Shown here in pieces: positions 35,208 to 46,333 of a stretch of DNA of 64,000 nt. Location: the NCBI GenBank assembly GCA_013339765.2, contig CM023457.1:30521911-30585910 (forward strand), read 5' to 3'. Below the pieces are notes generated by a model. That model made no database searches, was not told the DNA's origin, and saw only the letters and a list, made by a program, of their open reading frames with translations. The translations under genes and the position numbers were made by a program. Position 1 is the stretch's first letter. Each line of letters starts with the position of its first letter. Origin of the DNA: Haemaphysalis longicornis. Taxonomy: Eukaryota > Arthropoda > Arachnida > Ixodida > Ixodidae.

Positions 35208-35904
35208 TAAAGACGATAGTCTTTCTTGGGCTACTTAAACCCAGAAATCTTGGTCTCTCTGTATGTCTGTCCGTCTGTCTGTCTGTGACTCGATTCAGCC
35301 ACCCGGCCAAACTAAAACAATGCCGGCGCAATAGTCTTATAGAGTCACAGCTAAATCTACCCGTCTAAGTCCGGTGCAATGTTCATACCTGTCAACATTG
35401 TTGAAGACGAACAAGACATTATGCAAATGTAAGAGAAATTAATACAGGAGTGATGTTTGCAGAGTTCCTTTATAAAAAATCATACATGCTTGACTTTGGC
35501 GAAATTAAATACTGCATCAACTCCAGAAAAAAAAAATTCACTTTGCCGCCGCCTGCTGTCGCCCGCGCCACTATAGCTTCTTGCGGCATTTTAAGGAATC
35601 AACCGGCAACAGTTACGAAAGGTTCCACTAGATAGGTTCCACGTTCTGCTTGCAACGCACGTGGAGTATGGAAACGCGGTTCTATAAACGTTGAAGTAGG
35701 GAGCCGCGATTCACGCGCGTCAGCGTTGGCATCGAGACACCCGGTTTGGAGCAGTGGAACGCGGGAAATTTAAAATGATTTAAGCAAACCTTTGGCGTCT
35801 TTACCTTGGGACTAGCGCGACGCACGAGGAACAACATTAGAGGTGAGCGGGAAAGCGAAGGGAGGCATTAACTTGGCAAAAGTTGATAAAGACTATCGTC
35901 TTTT
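35208..35904. mobile_element. Candidate MITE with AAAGACGATAGTCTTT ends
   Basis: The left end has TTAAAGACGATAGTCTTTCT (35208) and the right end reversed has AAAAGACGATAGTCTTTATC (from 35904). The shared 16-bp core is itself nearly palindromic. There is no coding sequence inside. A TSD was not resolved. Confidence 0.5.
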
Positions 35905-36417
35905 GACGACATTTGCAACGAAAGAAGCAGATACGCGGCCAATTTTTTTATTCGAACGCATTTCATAACATCTAAGCCCACGGAAGCGATAGCGTGAGAA
36001 CAGCGGTGGGACAGAGTGCACAGGACATGCTGATGGCAATCATCGCTAGTAAAGTGCAGTCAAAATTAAGCAACAATTAATACATGAACTTTTCCTGAAA
36101 TTCGCCATTAATGTCCTGTTTATTATCACCACCCATTTCATGTCACCTGTCGATAGCACGACGTCAACAATCAATGGTTGATAAGAAATGATAAATGCAA
36201 GACGGCCTATGCCTATTGTACTACTCATAATCTACGACTGATATGCCGCAGTAGCAAATCGTTATCATCCGTGCTTGTCGACCGTAATCAATCGGCAGTA
36301 GTAAACCCCCAGCCCTTTCCCGCCATGCACGCAGTCTGCAACACATCATGATTACAGTGCTGTAGCTTTACGTGACTGGTACGACAATTGATTGAGGTAT
36401 AGTACAGAGGATGCTTG

Positions 36418-36653
36418 ATTGATTGTAGGGTTTAACGCGCCGACGCAACGTAGGCGATGAGGCGCGCCGTAGTGGAGGGCTCCGGATTAATTTTTGACCA
36501 CCTGGGGATCTTTAACGTGCGCCGAAATCTCGTACACACGGGCGTTTTTGCTTTTCGCCTCCATCAGAAAAGCGGCCGCCGCGGCCGGGAATCGAACCCG
36601 CGACCTCGTGCTCAGCAGCGCAACGCCTTAGCCACTGAGCCACCGCGGCGGGT
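36418..36653 (-). mobile_element. Ruka-type SINE, intact, 13-bp target-site duplication
   Basis: The perfect direct repeats CAGAGGATGCTTG at 36405-36417 and 36654-36666 flank the copy. The minus strand starts CCCGCCGCGGTGGCTCAGTG and has an intact B box (GGGTTCGATTCCCGG). It ends with ACCCTACAATCAATCA. It is the best-preserved copy here and is close in sequence to 1385-1625. Confidence 0.95.
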
Positions 36654-36666
36654 CAGAGGATGCTTG

Positions 36667-37426
36667 CAAGCTCTGTATACTGCGTTATTTCCTACTTCGG
36701 ACGTCGATAGAAATTATTCGGGGTAGTTAAAAGGCCCGTTACAATTCCCTATCTTGACCACTGTGCAGGGGTGACCGATCTGCGCCTGTCAAGTCAACTT
36801 GCATCTTGTGTATATTTTATTTTTCTTCTTTTACCCGGGTGCTTGTACTACGCAGTTGATGAACTTGTTTGTCATGCTCTAACTTGTAGACGTTGTCATG
36901 CGAACTTTCTTTTTTGTATATGTGTGCACCAAGGTAGCTCCATCTGCCTGGAACTACGTGATTCTGTTTAATTGCCCACTGCTGCCATGTACCCGAGGGG
37001 CTGGTGGGCGCGTCAAGCTGCTTTGCCAGTTTTTTTCCTCAACCCTTCCCATGTGATAAATGGGCAAATAAACTTTATCTTTGCGTTCTGTCTGCCTTGC
37101 CACAGGTGCACCTTTTGTCAATATCTTGTGGACCAATCCTAAGCCTTTTTGACCACAAAGAATTCAAAGAATCGGCATTACCTTTGAATGTGACAAAAAT
37201 ATTTTAATGCAGTAAGAAAGCAACGTGTTTCTCTAACTTTACTGCATAAAAAGTTTCAGCCTCGCTTGGGACGTAAGCTTGTACATTGAATTTTTTGCAG
37301 CCTGCGCGTTACCGGCTTGGCCCAGAAAATTTTGGCAGGTCACTACGTGTCCCCAAGCACCAATATCTGTAGACGCCTACTGAAAACTTGCTTGCAATAA
37401 TTCAGGGGTTAGGAAAGCCAGCTCAC
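36667..37426. other. Anonymous intronic stretch
   Basis: No supported gene is present. At 36960-37080 a plus-strand segment ending GGGCAAATAAACTTTATC resembles a LINE 3' UTR end, but no coding part precedes it. Confidence 0.4.
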
Positions 37427-37783
37427 TTTGCCACGTGGCGGATAACCGGTGAAAGGTTGGAAGATTCACTAAGCTGAACACGCTGCAAAGTCTTCCGGTA
37501 GGACTCCAGGACACCCTCGACGCCAACGCAGTCAGGGTCCGTGTCGCTGCCGTTGAGGAAGAACTCGTGCGACACCCGGCCGTCGGGCGGAAGCCGCGCC
37601 CCAAAGCCGAGCGCCGGGAACATCTTGTCCGAGTCGTAGTCCTGGATTACCTCGCCCACCGCTTGTATGGCCGTCATGTAGGCGTTGGGCCGCTCAGGGT
37701 CCAGGAAGTGCAGCGATGTCGGGTCCTTGGGGTCTCCGTTGGAGGAGCTGAAGTCCACGGCAACGGTGAAGTGCATCTGCATG
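37427..37783 (-). CDS. Copine exon (N-terminal half of the A domain with MIDAS)
   Basis: The largest copine exon. It reads MQMHFTVAVDFSSSNGDP, in which DFSSS is the DxSxS metal-binding (MIDAS) motif of the von Willebrand A fold, then LHFLDPERPNAYMTAIQAVG, DYDSDKMFPALGFGARLPPD and NLSPVIRHVAK. The acceptor GAGGGCAG|C and donor GCAAA|GTGAGC give phases that join ISGG before and LASSH after. Confidence 0.95.
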
Positions 37784-37849
37784 CTGCCCTCACCCATACC
37801 ACGAAATAAGATTCTTGCATCAATTTTCTATGAGAACAACAAAGCGGGT

Positions 37850-38358
37850 ATTCCTTTTGAAGTACTTGGTTATCATCGGAAGAAGCTGCTGGTAAAGTGC
37901 ATGTGTGATATATCCCCGAAATTGTGGCTCAACTGAAACTCTAGAGCATATATTACTGGAGCGCTTTCCTTATGCACAATCAAGGTGCTGTTTGCAGCAT
38001 AAAAATTGAGTGCCTCCACCCTGGACAGTTAACATTGAGGCTGATACTTTGAGCATGGCCTTCTCTCTCTCTACACAGCGCAAAGCTCTACCCGCGTTAT
38101 TTGAGCTCCTCCATGAAATTGGTGTATCGTACGACATTGTAACGTTCCCTTCATTGTGAGAAACTGTTAATCTAATCCCCTGCAGCAGGACTGTATTTCA
38201 TTTTTATTTCATTTTTCTTTTTTCTTTGCTACTCTTCTTTTAACTACACCTACTGCCTTTTCCCCTCTCCTCCTTTACCCGCAGAGAGCATGCCGGTCAA
38301 TGCATGCCGGCAAACCTCTCTGCGTTTTCCTCTTTAATAAAAAGTCTCTCTCTCTCCC
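37850..38358 (+). pseudogene. LINE 3' end (C-terminal motif plus 3' UTR)
   Basis: Around 37897-37990 frames read KCMCDISPK and then, shifted by a frame, ETLEHILLERFPYAQSRC. This is the Cys/His-type end of RNase H-bearing LINE ORF2 proteins (usually CG...E..EHILL.C). The 3' UTR follows and ends TTTAATAAAAAGTCTCTC with a CT run at 38343-38358. It lies 67 bases upstream of a copine exon, in antisense. Confidence 0.6.
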
Positions 38359-38889
38359 CTCTTAATTATCTCATTGAGAGGTGTTGTTGTAGCAAACGAG
38401 AGCTGCATTGTTCTTTGGCTCCAATCACTAGTGCTTCATTTGCAGAAGTACATTGTATAGCACCTCAAAACCGTTAGCTCAACCAGTCAGAAGAAAATAG
38501 CATTAGCGTTCCTTCAATGCTTGTCGTCTTGCAAGCTCCAGTGAACTGCTAAAGCATAGTCTTGGAAGCGTTGAAAGCACGCTCGGTGACTAAGGTGAGC
38601 ATATTTTAAAACTGGGCTGGTGCTTTAAATGGATACGTTCTCTACTTCTTTCCTGAAGTAAACAAACAAATAACCTAGCTCGGTAAATAAACAGATGGAG
38701 ATGGACGATTAAAACTTTTATTGTGCACAGCGGAAGGTGTTATGGCCGCTCGCCGGTGGGAGGACTCTTTAGTACAGGAATCCTTGCGCTCGCTGCCAGA
38801 CGCGTCCTGGAGACCAGGCTCTTCTGTTCCCCAAGGCTTGGGCTGCTCAACAGCACTCAGGACGTTCTCCTTTAAATTAAAGAACAAGT

Positions 38890-38985
38890 AGAACAAGTTG
38901 GCACAGGACCGGGGTAATTGGAGAATACTGGGAGAGGCCTTTGCCCTGCAGTGGGCGTAGATAGGCTGGTGATGATGATGAGATC
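38890..38985 (+). mobile_element. RTE LINE 3' tail, plus strand
   Basis: The sequence AGGACCGGGGTAATTGGAGA, then GGCCTTTGCCCTGCAGTGGG, is the same 3' end as the RTE fragment at 32590-33235, here on the opposite strand. It ends in a GATGAT tail. Confidence 0.8.
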
Positions 38986-38999
38986 AACAGAGCCGTCAT

Positions 39000-40060
39000 T
39001 GAGCTAACGCCCACAGGACGAGCCACCTTAAGAAGATTGAATTATGCAGCGCCGCCCACACAAGACCACAAGGTAAGGATTCCCCTACTTGTTAGGCAGA
39101 ACATCCGAGGGTAACACCCCTTCCACGACACATGAACCCAATTTACAATCAAGCTCGCCGCATAGCACGAGCCAGGGTCATGAACATAAAGTATGGCCAA
39201 ACCACGACTACAAGGTACACACACTGACGCGTCCCTTTATCTTCAGCGGCCACCACACGCGGAATGCGACCCCAGTTCAACAGGTCAAGACATCACCTGC
39301 CTCGCCGTCCATGCCACACACACACGGAAACCGCAGAGGAAGTGGCTATTGCCCTAGCCGCAGCGACTAGTAAGGGAGCCATCACGGTGCTCACGGATTC
39401 GCAAACAGCATGCCGCAGTTGTCTACGGGGACGCATCTCAAAACAGCCCCCCACATCTTCGAAACCAAGGGTCAGCTGCCCGAGATAGAAACCATCTGGG
39501 TGCCCGGACACACATCCGTCGCAGGTAATGATGCGGCCCATGCCGCTGCCAGCGCGCATGTACACCGGGTCATTGTCTACGAGGGACAAACATCGCCTCC
39601 GGCTCCCAAGACAGAACCTCTGGTAAAATATGCAAACATTCTGGCCCACTACCGTCGAAGCAGAATATTCCTGGCCCCACATCCCGAATTATCCAGACAA
39701 GAAGCCAGCAGCCTCCGACGTATACAAACTCCTATCCTCACCGCCCATTTCTCCGTGTCATCTACTGCCCCCTATACCCGGACACCTGTAATTGCTGTCC
39801 CTTACACGGCACTTTGTACCAACAAGTATGGGAGTGCGGACAAACCCCAGGCCTAGCCCCCAACCCTTCTCCCTCTTACGAGCAGTGGGTGGCCTGCCTT
39901 AGAAGTCCGGACCTTGGGACCCAGCGCATATTGGTGAAGAGGGCCTGGACTACCAGCCAAGGCCAGGTCATCCCGGACTACGGAAGCCCCCCAGCGGGCG
40001 GGTGCCCTAACAGCAACTCCAGGGCTCGTGAAATAAACATTCAGCCTTCCTCCTCCATTA
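39000..40060 (+). pseudogene. LINE fragment with RNase H domain
   Basis: Frames read EEVAIALAAATS and TVLTDSQTACRSCLRG (catalytic DSQ), then EIETIWVPGHTSVAGNDAAH, the RNase H active-site segment. After a stop a C-terminal Cys-rich part follows in pieces (LYQQVWECGQTPGLAP). The element ends with GTGAAATAAACATTCAGC near 40040. It lies in the copine intron between exons 40597 and 37783, antisense. Confidence 0.85.
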
Positions 40061-40190
40061 GAGCATTGGTTGCTTGTATTGAATTTTCAGTATTTCAGTA
40101 TATTTTGCAACGGGTAGTTTTGCTTTTTGAATATCGCAAATATTCGTGATTTCTTTTTGAATAAAAATGATTTCTATTCAGGTCTTAATG

Positions 40191-40548
40191 CAGCAGTCCA
40201 AAGCAAAACTAAAAAAAATCGCCACAGGTGGGCTTCACAGAAACTCTCCAGAACGACCATTAGGCGTGACTAAATGGGCTAATTTGGCGAATTACGTGGC
40301 TAAGCATGCGATTACAGCGGAAAATATAATCTGCGCTGAAATAATGAAATAACAGCGCACATGTACGCCTTGCGCTGTTACCCCATGCAGCAGATTATAT
40401 TTAGATTATATTTTTTACTCTAATTGCATGCTTAGCCTCGTCATTCGGCAAATTAGCCCATTTCGTCACGCGTAATGGTCGTTCTGGAGAGTTTCTGTGA
40501 AGACCACCTGCGGCTACTTTTTTTGTGAGTGTTGCTTCTGGGCTGCTG
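40191..40548. mobile_element. Fold-back element, ~150-bp arms, beside a copine exon
   Basis: The left arm 40191-40334 and the right arm about 40393-40548 are inverted copies. For example GGCTTCACAGAAACTCTCCA, continuing GAACGACCATTA, appears in both orientations, with the TTAGCCACTTAG-like part diverged. The outer ends are CAGCAGTCC / CAGCAGCCC. It starts 49 bases downstream of copine exon 40597-40658, so it sits in the unspliced transcript next to a donor site. Confidence 0.8.
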
Positions 40549-40596
40549 AATTCGCTTCGTTCGTCCCAATATGAAGCCCACTCCAAAACTCCTCAC

Positions 40597-40658
40597 CCGC
40601 CACTGATGTAGTCGAGAAACGTGAACTCTTCGCGGATGGCAAAGGACACCAGTTCTAC
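40597..40658 (-). CDS. Copine exon (start of A domain)
   Basis: A short exon reading VELVSFAIREEFTFLDYISG, the copine signature just before the A domain (family: SF..E.EYTFLDYI.GG). Acceptor CTCCGCAG and donor GGCGG|GTGAGG. Confidence 0.95.
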
Positions 40659-40722
40659 CTGCGGAGACACGAAAGCCATCAGCAGTGCTTTGACTCTCCG
40701 TGCACGGCCGCCAAATACTCAC

Positions 40723-40776
40723 CACCCCAGAGTTCGTGTAGTTCTTCTTTTCGGCCTTCTTCTTCGGGTTGATGAG
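40723..40776 (-). CDS. Copine exon (basic linker after C2B)
   Basis: It reads LINPKKKAEKKNYTNSGV, matching the lysine-rich copine linker (INPKKK...Y.NSG). Acceptor TTCTCTGCAG, donor GGGGTG|GTGAGT, phase 0 on both sides. Confidence 0.95.
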
Positions 40777-42439
40777 CTGCAGAGAACGGCTTCGCGTGAG
40801 GCCAGGTATACGGCTAGTCCCAGTACATGGGATACCACCTTCTCACCAACGGGACATGGTAAAATCGTTTACGAGTAAATGCGCGTGTACAAAACAACAC
40901 AATGCACTCTTGCCACGGTGGTTGAGGCTTCACCATAGGTGGCTTTTTCGACCAAATTTTGGAGAAATCTCCAAGGTGGAGTGAATTTCTTCAAAGTAAA
41001 ATTTGACATCCACCTGCGGCCGTGCGGCTACAAAGAAAAGCTGTGCAGTTTTTTATTTGAAACTTCGCAGTTAATGAAAAATTCGTCCTAGTCATTGGTA
41101 GCCCTCCGGCTGCATTTCAAGTGGATGTAAATGTTTCCTTCGCCCGTGGAGCTTTCGCCTCAAAGGAAAAGCTGGCAGGGTTTGCAAGAACCACACAGTG
41201 TTATTTTGAGGCAGTGCTATCATCATAGTTACATTACTTCTTCCGTACGTGTACAGGTTTAAAATGTGGAATTGCTTTCTTCGTTTAGCAACAAAACTGG
41301 CGAAAACCCGCGGTAAAATAGCGTTCCGATTTCCGCCGATATCGACGCATTCCAGAGCGTGTGCTTCAGACATAAAAGGCAATGGAAAGAAGTGTGCTGC
41401 GTGGCACCCATCATAAAGTTTTTTAGGATATAACCTAAAGAAAAGGAATTTTCGCTTAAGTCTATCGGTCCCAAGCCGGCCGAGCGCGCATTGGCCCCAT
41501 TACATCTGACGCTCGCCGTTTCCAAATGGCCTTGGAGATGGGAAATTATGGTGCCCCACCAATTTAAATAGTGCCAAAAAAAGCAAAAGGGTTGCATTAT
41601 GTAAATGGAAATAAAACAGGCTGTTTTATTTTCCTAAGGAAAAAGGATGCAGGAAAGGAAATAAATAACTAAAGAAAAAGGAAGTAAAGCGTATTTTTGC
41701 CGGAACGGTTCTGCCTGCTATTGCAGGCCAAGGTGGTAGTTACAACAAATTTTTAAAATTTGGGGTCTTTTTTAATAATTTTACAATTATTCACATAATA
41801 AAGGTTTTAAGATGGGAAATTTTAGCGTGCCTATAAAAACATGCCTTTTGGGAACCGGTGCACCGACCGTCAGCGCAGTTTAACAAAACTTGCTGCTGAG
41901 CGAGTTGGTTTATACTTGAAGAAAAAGAAAACGTGGCGGTAAACAGGTCTGTGGACGATGACAAGATAGGACGATTACGGGCGACGTTTTTTTTTTTCCT
42001 TTCGTCAGATACAACTTTCCGGCGGCATATAACCGCTCAGCAACGTCGTTCGACTCGGCATAACCAACGTCAGGTACGATCACGCACTGCCTGCTGTTTC
42101 ACGAACACGGCTTCCCCAGAACAGGGAGGTTTCGGTTTCCCCGTAGCTCGTAGACGTGTTAATGCAGTGGATAAAGCAAGTCCCAAAAACGCTTAAGAAT
42201 CCAACTGTCTGCCAAGCCAAGCAAAATCGGGGTCTTCCCATAAACCCCCCATGACATGGTTACCAGGCGCAGTTCCTCTCTAGTAACTAAGAAACATATG
42301 GACCCATTGGCTGCCTCCCGTCCTGACATCACGATCCTCTCATCGGCTCAGGGCTGCAACGCTTTCACAGCCTAGCCACCACGACGAGTAAAAAAAACAA
42401 GAATCATGCATCAGGGAGCATTCAACAACGATCCCTTAC
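40777..42439. other. Copine intron without recognised features
   Basis: No supported gene is present. A minus-strand frame of 96 codons at 41092-41382 (contains RRKLHGRRKHLHPLEMQP) has no family that I know and may be repeat-derived. Confidence 0.4.
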
Positions 42440-42514
42440 CTCGTATTTGTTTTCCAAGCCTGGTCCTTTAGAAAGGTGCGGACATCAGTGTAGAACTCTC
42501 CAATCAGGTCGTGG
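42440..42514 (-). CDS. Copine exon (end of C2B), with a 1-nt frame break
   Basis: It starts SHDLIGEFYTDVRTFL, the conserved end of C2B, after acceptor CTGTTCCAG. As written the frame then loses family sequence and ends in a phase that does not fit the next exon. One more base at the CTAAAGG run (near 42470) gives GPGLENKYE, which joins in phase to LINPKKK of the next exon. Donor ACGAG|GTAAGG. Confidence 0.88.
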
Positions 42515-42594
42515 CTGGAACAGACGCTTGTTTGGAACGTGAAGTGCGACAAAGGGCCTCAGTCTCGTAATATCGAATACACATGGATACTCAC

Positions 42595-42845
42595 CTTCCA
42601 TTCCAATCCCAGTCGTAGCACTCTACCTTGATGGTTCGGTCATGGTCTCCACCACTAAGCTGGTCCAAGCGGATTGTGAATGGCTGCCATGTTGGGTTCA
42701 GCGTATTTTTGATCACTTCCGATCGAAACACCACTGTGAAGCTGTAGTCTTCAGTGGCGCGGTAGAAGGTTAGGAAGGGATCCGATTTTCCGAACATATC
42801 CTTCTTGTCCAGATTAGTGCCCTTCCACTGCATGTCGATAACTTT
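42595..42845 (-). CDS. Copine exon (core of C2B)
   Basis: It reads KVIDMQWKGTNLDKKDMFGK, SDPFLTFYRATEDYSF, EVIKNTLNPTWQPFTI and RTIKVECYDWDWNG. The aspartates in LDKKD..GKSDPF and YDWDWNG are the calcium-binding loop residues of C2 domains. Acceptor TCATTTGCAG, donor GGAAG|GTGAGT. Confidence 0.97.
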
Positions 42846-43279
42846 CTGCAAATGAACAAGTCAGTTGATGGTTGTTGGACATCTTGTGGCAATTTTTTCT
42901 TATAATTACCAGCCAACCATTTATGGACCACTTAAAGCTAGGCATAACTGGAAATATAATCAAAGGCATCCAAGGTCGCAGATCGCTTCTATAAAGGTAT
43001 CTTGTCCACGTACTGTTTTGGACATGCTGAAAATAAGGATTTACGCAACCTTTGGGAAGGAAAAAGATTGCGAAGAAGGTAGTGTCTTGCTTGTGGACGA
43101 TCCTTCCCGGTGGCCCCGAAGCCCGAGCTCAGAGTGTGCAACATTTGGATTGCCGTGGTGCAGCTTCAACCCGAACTCACCGAGGTAACTTGCAAAAGCC
43201 TAAGAATGTTTGCCTCGTCCGATGTTGATAACTGCTTTTGTTTGAGGCGTTAAACATCAGCAACAGCGCCAGGCCTTAC

Positions 43280-43308
43280 CATAGAGTCAACCACCTCGTC
43301 AACGGTCA
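43280..43308 (-). CDS. Copine micro-exon (29 bp, start of C2B)
   Basis: It encodes TVDEVVDSM between acceptor GCTTTCAG and donor CTATG|GTAAGG. It joins in phase to KVIDMQW of the next exon. Too short for ordinary open-frame detection; supported by phase and family position. Confidence 0.85.
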
Positions 43309-43379
43309 CTGAAAGCAAAAAGCAGGAACTGTATAGGGGAAAATGACAACGGCGCGCAACTGCTTCGAAGGACACTCAC

Positions 43380-43414
43380 GCAGTATTGCTCCAAGCTTCT
43401 CACCGGCCAGTCCC
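43380..43414 (-). CDS. Copine micro-exon (35 bp, C2A-C2B linker)
   Basis: It encodes GLAGEKLGAIL between acceptor CTCAACAG and donor ACTGC|GTGAGT. It joins in phase to (L)TVDEVVDSM. Copines have a G...G.I.. stretch here. Confidence 0.82.
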
Positions 43415-43726
43415 CTGTTGAGAGAAAAATGGCAGCAATAACCACCGATGACTACAAGGCTGGCGGGACACAACGTGCTCTCTTGAGCACGGCAGGAAAA
43501 AGAGAGATGTAACTCGGTACGTCAATCGGTATGCAAAGATGGAGGAGGTTAATTTATCACCGTTAAGCCTTGACACACACTTTCTCCCTCAGACACTCAC
43601 TAATACGAGGATCGATGTGGAACAAATCGCCGGCGCATAAATCAGCCGACACATAAATAAAGGTGCCGGCTTCAAGTCGAGTTCACAGCCAGAAAAAATT
43701 GAAGTGTCAGATTTGACGACACTTAC

Positions 43727-43803
43727 CAGAGTTGATACTTGGTCTGTTTGCCCAGGTTGGCAACAAGCTCTCCCAGCGTGCACGTCGCTTGTCCAAGGAA
43801 ATC
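43727..43803 (-). CDS. Copine exon (end of C2A)
   Basis: It reads DFLGQATCTLGELVANLGKQ then TKYQL, the typical end of copine C2A (family: DFLG...CTLGEI). Acceptor GTGCTGCAG, donor CTCTG|GTAAGT. Confidence 0.95.
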
Positions 43804-44534
43804 CTGCAGCACAAAATTTTGGCCATGTTTTTTGGCAGTATTGGATCATCTTCCACAGCGCAGATGTTAAGCAGTCTAAATTTGTGATTGCGATGGTGTG
43901 ACTAAAACTTTACGCTCCCGTTTTCGCATCTGTGCCTTCCAGTAGGCGCAAGAGTGTAACCCTTATTCAACTGCTCACAGGAGCGCCCCCAAGGCAGTGC
44001 GCGCTACCTTCAAAACAGTTTATAAGTCACGTGACCCCTTTTGCGACGGCGCCACGTGCTCCCTCCTTTCTCCCCACCAGATGTCATCCGGAATGGTGCG
44101 CTCCCTGTGGGGTTGCACCCGTTCGCCGCAAGTGACCCTCCGGTTAAACTGCACGGCGTGTTTCCCAATGTAAAGACTGAAGAGGACGCCTGAGCAATAA
44201 AAGGCGCACCTTGGGCGACAAGGTCTTCGCAGTAGTGAAGTCAACAAACCTGTAGTAACAGCTTGTGCTGTGGAGGAACGGCGTTACCGTGCGGTCGCAG
44301 CGGGGGAGGCAACGGGAACATGCAAATGATATGAAATCTGCACCCGCACGTAGTTTCATCCTAATCTATACTAGAAAACCTGCAGGGACATAGTGTCTGT
44401 GCGAGCTGCGCTACAGCGAGCGTGCCGTCATTTACCCGGGGATGAATGTTCCACTTGTCCACAGCATGGCTGATGAACAGGCGGGAAGTTACCTACGGCT
44501 GCAAAAACACAACATTATTATTGCAAAGGTTTAT

Positions 44535-46332
44535 TTAAAGGGGTCCTGAAATACCTTCCGCCGATGTGGGATGTACATGTAACCAAATAAAGCAATGTAT
44601 TAGCAATCTCCTCCGCAAGAATTTTGTTGAAGCGATGAGTATTAGCTGAGAAATCGTAAATCAAAAACCGCGCATTATCGTCGCGCCGCGTTTCCTCCTC
44701 CTTTCAACTTACTCTCCGCTGTTGACGGCGAGAGAGCCTTCCCTCCCATGATGCTGCGCTCCTCGGCGGTGACGTACTTCCGCTATTGCGCTGCTCACAC
44801 AGCCGTCTGCTACGGGTGGCTACGGGCAAGCTTTGTTGACACCATGAATTCCGCACTCCGCTCAAGGCTGGAAAAGCGAACGAAAAATCTGGCCCCATGT
44901 GTGCGGCTGGCCTGGCCTTGCCCTTTCGCGGTGTACGTTGTTGCAGAACTTTGCTACCGGCGGCACGCGACTTTTTATCGGCGGCGAACTCGCAGCCGCA
45001 CGGGGAGGATCCTGCGCTCGCTCCCTTGGATGCACAGCGCACTGTTTATCCAAAAAGCGCCGTATCAGATGTGGCCCCGCTGGTGCCGGGTCTTATTTTG
45101 TGGCGGTGGTAATTCCTGCCGGCGGCATGTGAAAAAGACATTTTGAACCGATACAGAACCCGTGCACAAAACGCCAGTTCAGCTTGGGGCGACGCGTGGT
45201 GGAGAGCGGCAACGTTGGCAAAACATGCTCCGCCACGGCTCTGAGCTTCCTCTCGCTGGAGCGAGCACCATTTCTTTGACAATATCAAACATCGGTTGTC
45301 CTGGCAACAAGGCACAAACCGCTCTAGAAGTCAGTTACGGTTGCGTGATCCCGGTTCAGCTTGGGGCCCCACCTCGCGGCATATGGGCACTGCAGGCATA
45401 CTACTCACTCCCATTTGGAAGTGCGAGATGCGTTTGGCATTACAGGAGGCGATGGTGTGTGTGTTCTGGACGCCTTTGTTTCGCGATGAAATGCGTTGTG
45501 CTTCTGTTCTGCGGGTGGATAGTGCTTCCCATGGTCTGGATTATCTTTCTCAAGCGGCGTACGACTCAACCTCGCATGGGGTATGTGCAGTGCGCGTGGC
45601 TAAAAGCCATCTCGGCTTGTGCGCCGGAGTTAAGTGACTTGCTGTTCGTCCCCGCAAACCGCGCGCGAGGCGAGTGCCGAATTTACGAGGGGCAGGAGGA
45701 GGCAACCCATCGTCTGTCAATCGCGGTTCGGACTTGCAACGCATGTTGTGACGTTGTGTTCGTTCGAAACGCATCTCTGGATTGTTTGGAAGTTGAATAA
45801 AATGTATGCGTCAAACCCGGGCATTCGGCTCAGGGCGTTCTCTGCGATTGCACGAAAGAAGTGCCACGGGGCTTCAATGCTTTTTTTATGGAACGTACTC
45901 AAGTAAGAAAATATTCATGTCGTGTTATGGCCCTGTTGCATTTAATACAAACGGTTAAGCGTTTGTTTACACTTGTTTCGTTTGTCGTAAAATGTCCAAG
46001 CACTCCGGCACTCCGCTGGCAGATCAGCCGGCGAGCCGACGCTGAGCAGACGACTCATCTCTTTGCCGGAAGTGCGTGAAAAAGCCGCCCAATAGCAGGA
46101 TGTCTAGCTCATGACGAACATCTGGGAATCGATGATGTAGACATGTGAAGATGGCGGCGTCCAAAAGCACGAAGGAAAGGGTGAGAAAAAAGCGACCAAC
46201 TTTGCAACAAAAGTGTGAGCTTTCCGCTGCGCGTAAAAGAGTAATACTTGGCACAGATGATGTTGACGACCCAATCTAACGATTGCGCTAGTCAATTTAG
46301 TGTGTTCAAAACGCCTTTCAGGGCCCCTTTAA
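44535..46332. mobile_element. TTAA-bounded inverted-repeat element, ~1.8 kb, in a copine intron
   Basis: The left end is TTAA AGGGGTCCTGAAA and the right end reversed is TTAA AGGGGCCCTGAAA. TTAA at 44535-44538 and 46329-46332 fits piggyBac-type target use. The inside is GC-rich with open frames on both strands (for example 45162-45800 plus, with two diverged copies of a PVQLGA phrase), but none resembles a transposase. It is probably non-autonomous. Confidence 0.65.
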
Positions 46333-46333
46333 A

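Noticed and set aside
37423..37809. Plus-strand frames opposite the copine A-domain exon
   Set aside because: They are shadows of the minus-strand copine exon, which has clear family sequence.
45162..45800. 212-codon frame with a hydrophobic stretch, possible membrane protein
   Set aside because: It lies fully inside a TTAA-bounded repeat, overlaps other open frames and has no recognisable domain.
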